A stretch of DNA of 5,750 nt, taken from NCBI GenBank assembly GCA_017391465.1, contig JAFOYH010000049.1, forward strand, positions 1 to 5,750. Direction: 5' to 3'. The position numbers and the translations under genes were made by a program. Positions 5,743 to 5,750 of this stretch are shown here, piece after piece. How positions within the stretch are numbered: the stretch's first letter is position 1; every line of letters starts with the position of its first letter. The DNA is from Lachnospiraceae bacterium. Its GTDB lineage: Bacteria > Bacillota_A > Clostridia > Lachnospirales > Lachnospiraceae. Under the pieces are notes generated by a model that searched no databases, had not been told where the DNA came from, and saw nothing but the letters and a program-made list of their open reading frames with translations.

Positions 5743-5750
5743 GTGAGGAA
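5743..5750 (+). promoter_or_regulatory. Probable Shine-Dalgarno of the next gene
   Basis: GTGAGGAA follows the HAD stop codon directly and ends at the window edge. It fits a ribosome site for a closely spaced downstream gene on the same strand, which is not in view. Confidence 0.35.

Overview
This window looks like the chromosome of a low-to-moderate GC Firmicute, probably a clostridial or Lachnospiraceae-type gut bacterium. The support is the gene order (FMN riboswitch, then ribD-ribE-ribBA-ribH), the fused RibBA, the strong purine-rich Shine-Dalgarno sites, the intrinsic terminators with U-tracts and the A/T-rich codon choice. The genus cannot be fixed from this sequence alone. All supported genes lie on the + strand.

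Layout: positions 1-967 hold the 3' part of an unrecognised gene whose frame is open to the left edge. Positions 968-1472 are a 505-base non-coding leader. It holds a consensus promoter (1024-1052), an FMN riboswitch aptamer (about 1073-1180), its intrinsic terminator (1214-1245), a stretch with a start-less open frame, and a second, independent-looking intrinsic terminator (1399-1434) just before ribD. From 1473 to 5021 there is a complete riboflavin operon: ribD (deaminase/reductase), ribE (riboflavin synthase), ribBA (DHBP synthase/GTP cyclohydrolase II) and ribH (lumazine synthase). A HAD-family phosphatase gene (5091-5741) follows at a short distance, and the last bases carry a Shine-Dalgarno-like sequence for a further gene.

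Pathway logic: RibBA opens GTP and also makes the four-carbon unit DHBP from ribulose 5-phosphate. RibD deaminates and reduces the pyrimidine. A phosphatase must then remove the phosphate. RibH condenses the product with DHBP to lumazine, and RibE dismutates lumazine to riboflavin. The four rib genes cover every step except the dephosphorylation. In other bacteria that step is done by HAD phosphatases, so the HAD gene directly after ribH is a natural candidate for it.

Most worth a second look: the second terminator and possible gene remnant between riboswitch and ribD; the direct repeat bracketing this leader; a plausible antiterminator pairing inside the riboswitch; the HAD gene as candidate missing phosphatase; and a perfect 10-bp hairpin in the last codons of ribH. 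I saw no mobile element, CRISPR array, tRNA or rRNA, and no clearly novel multi-gene system.
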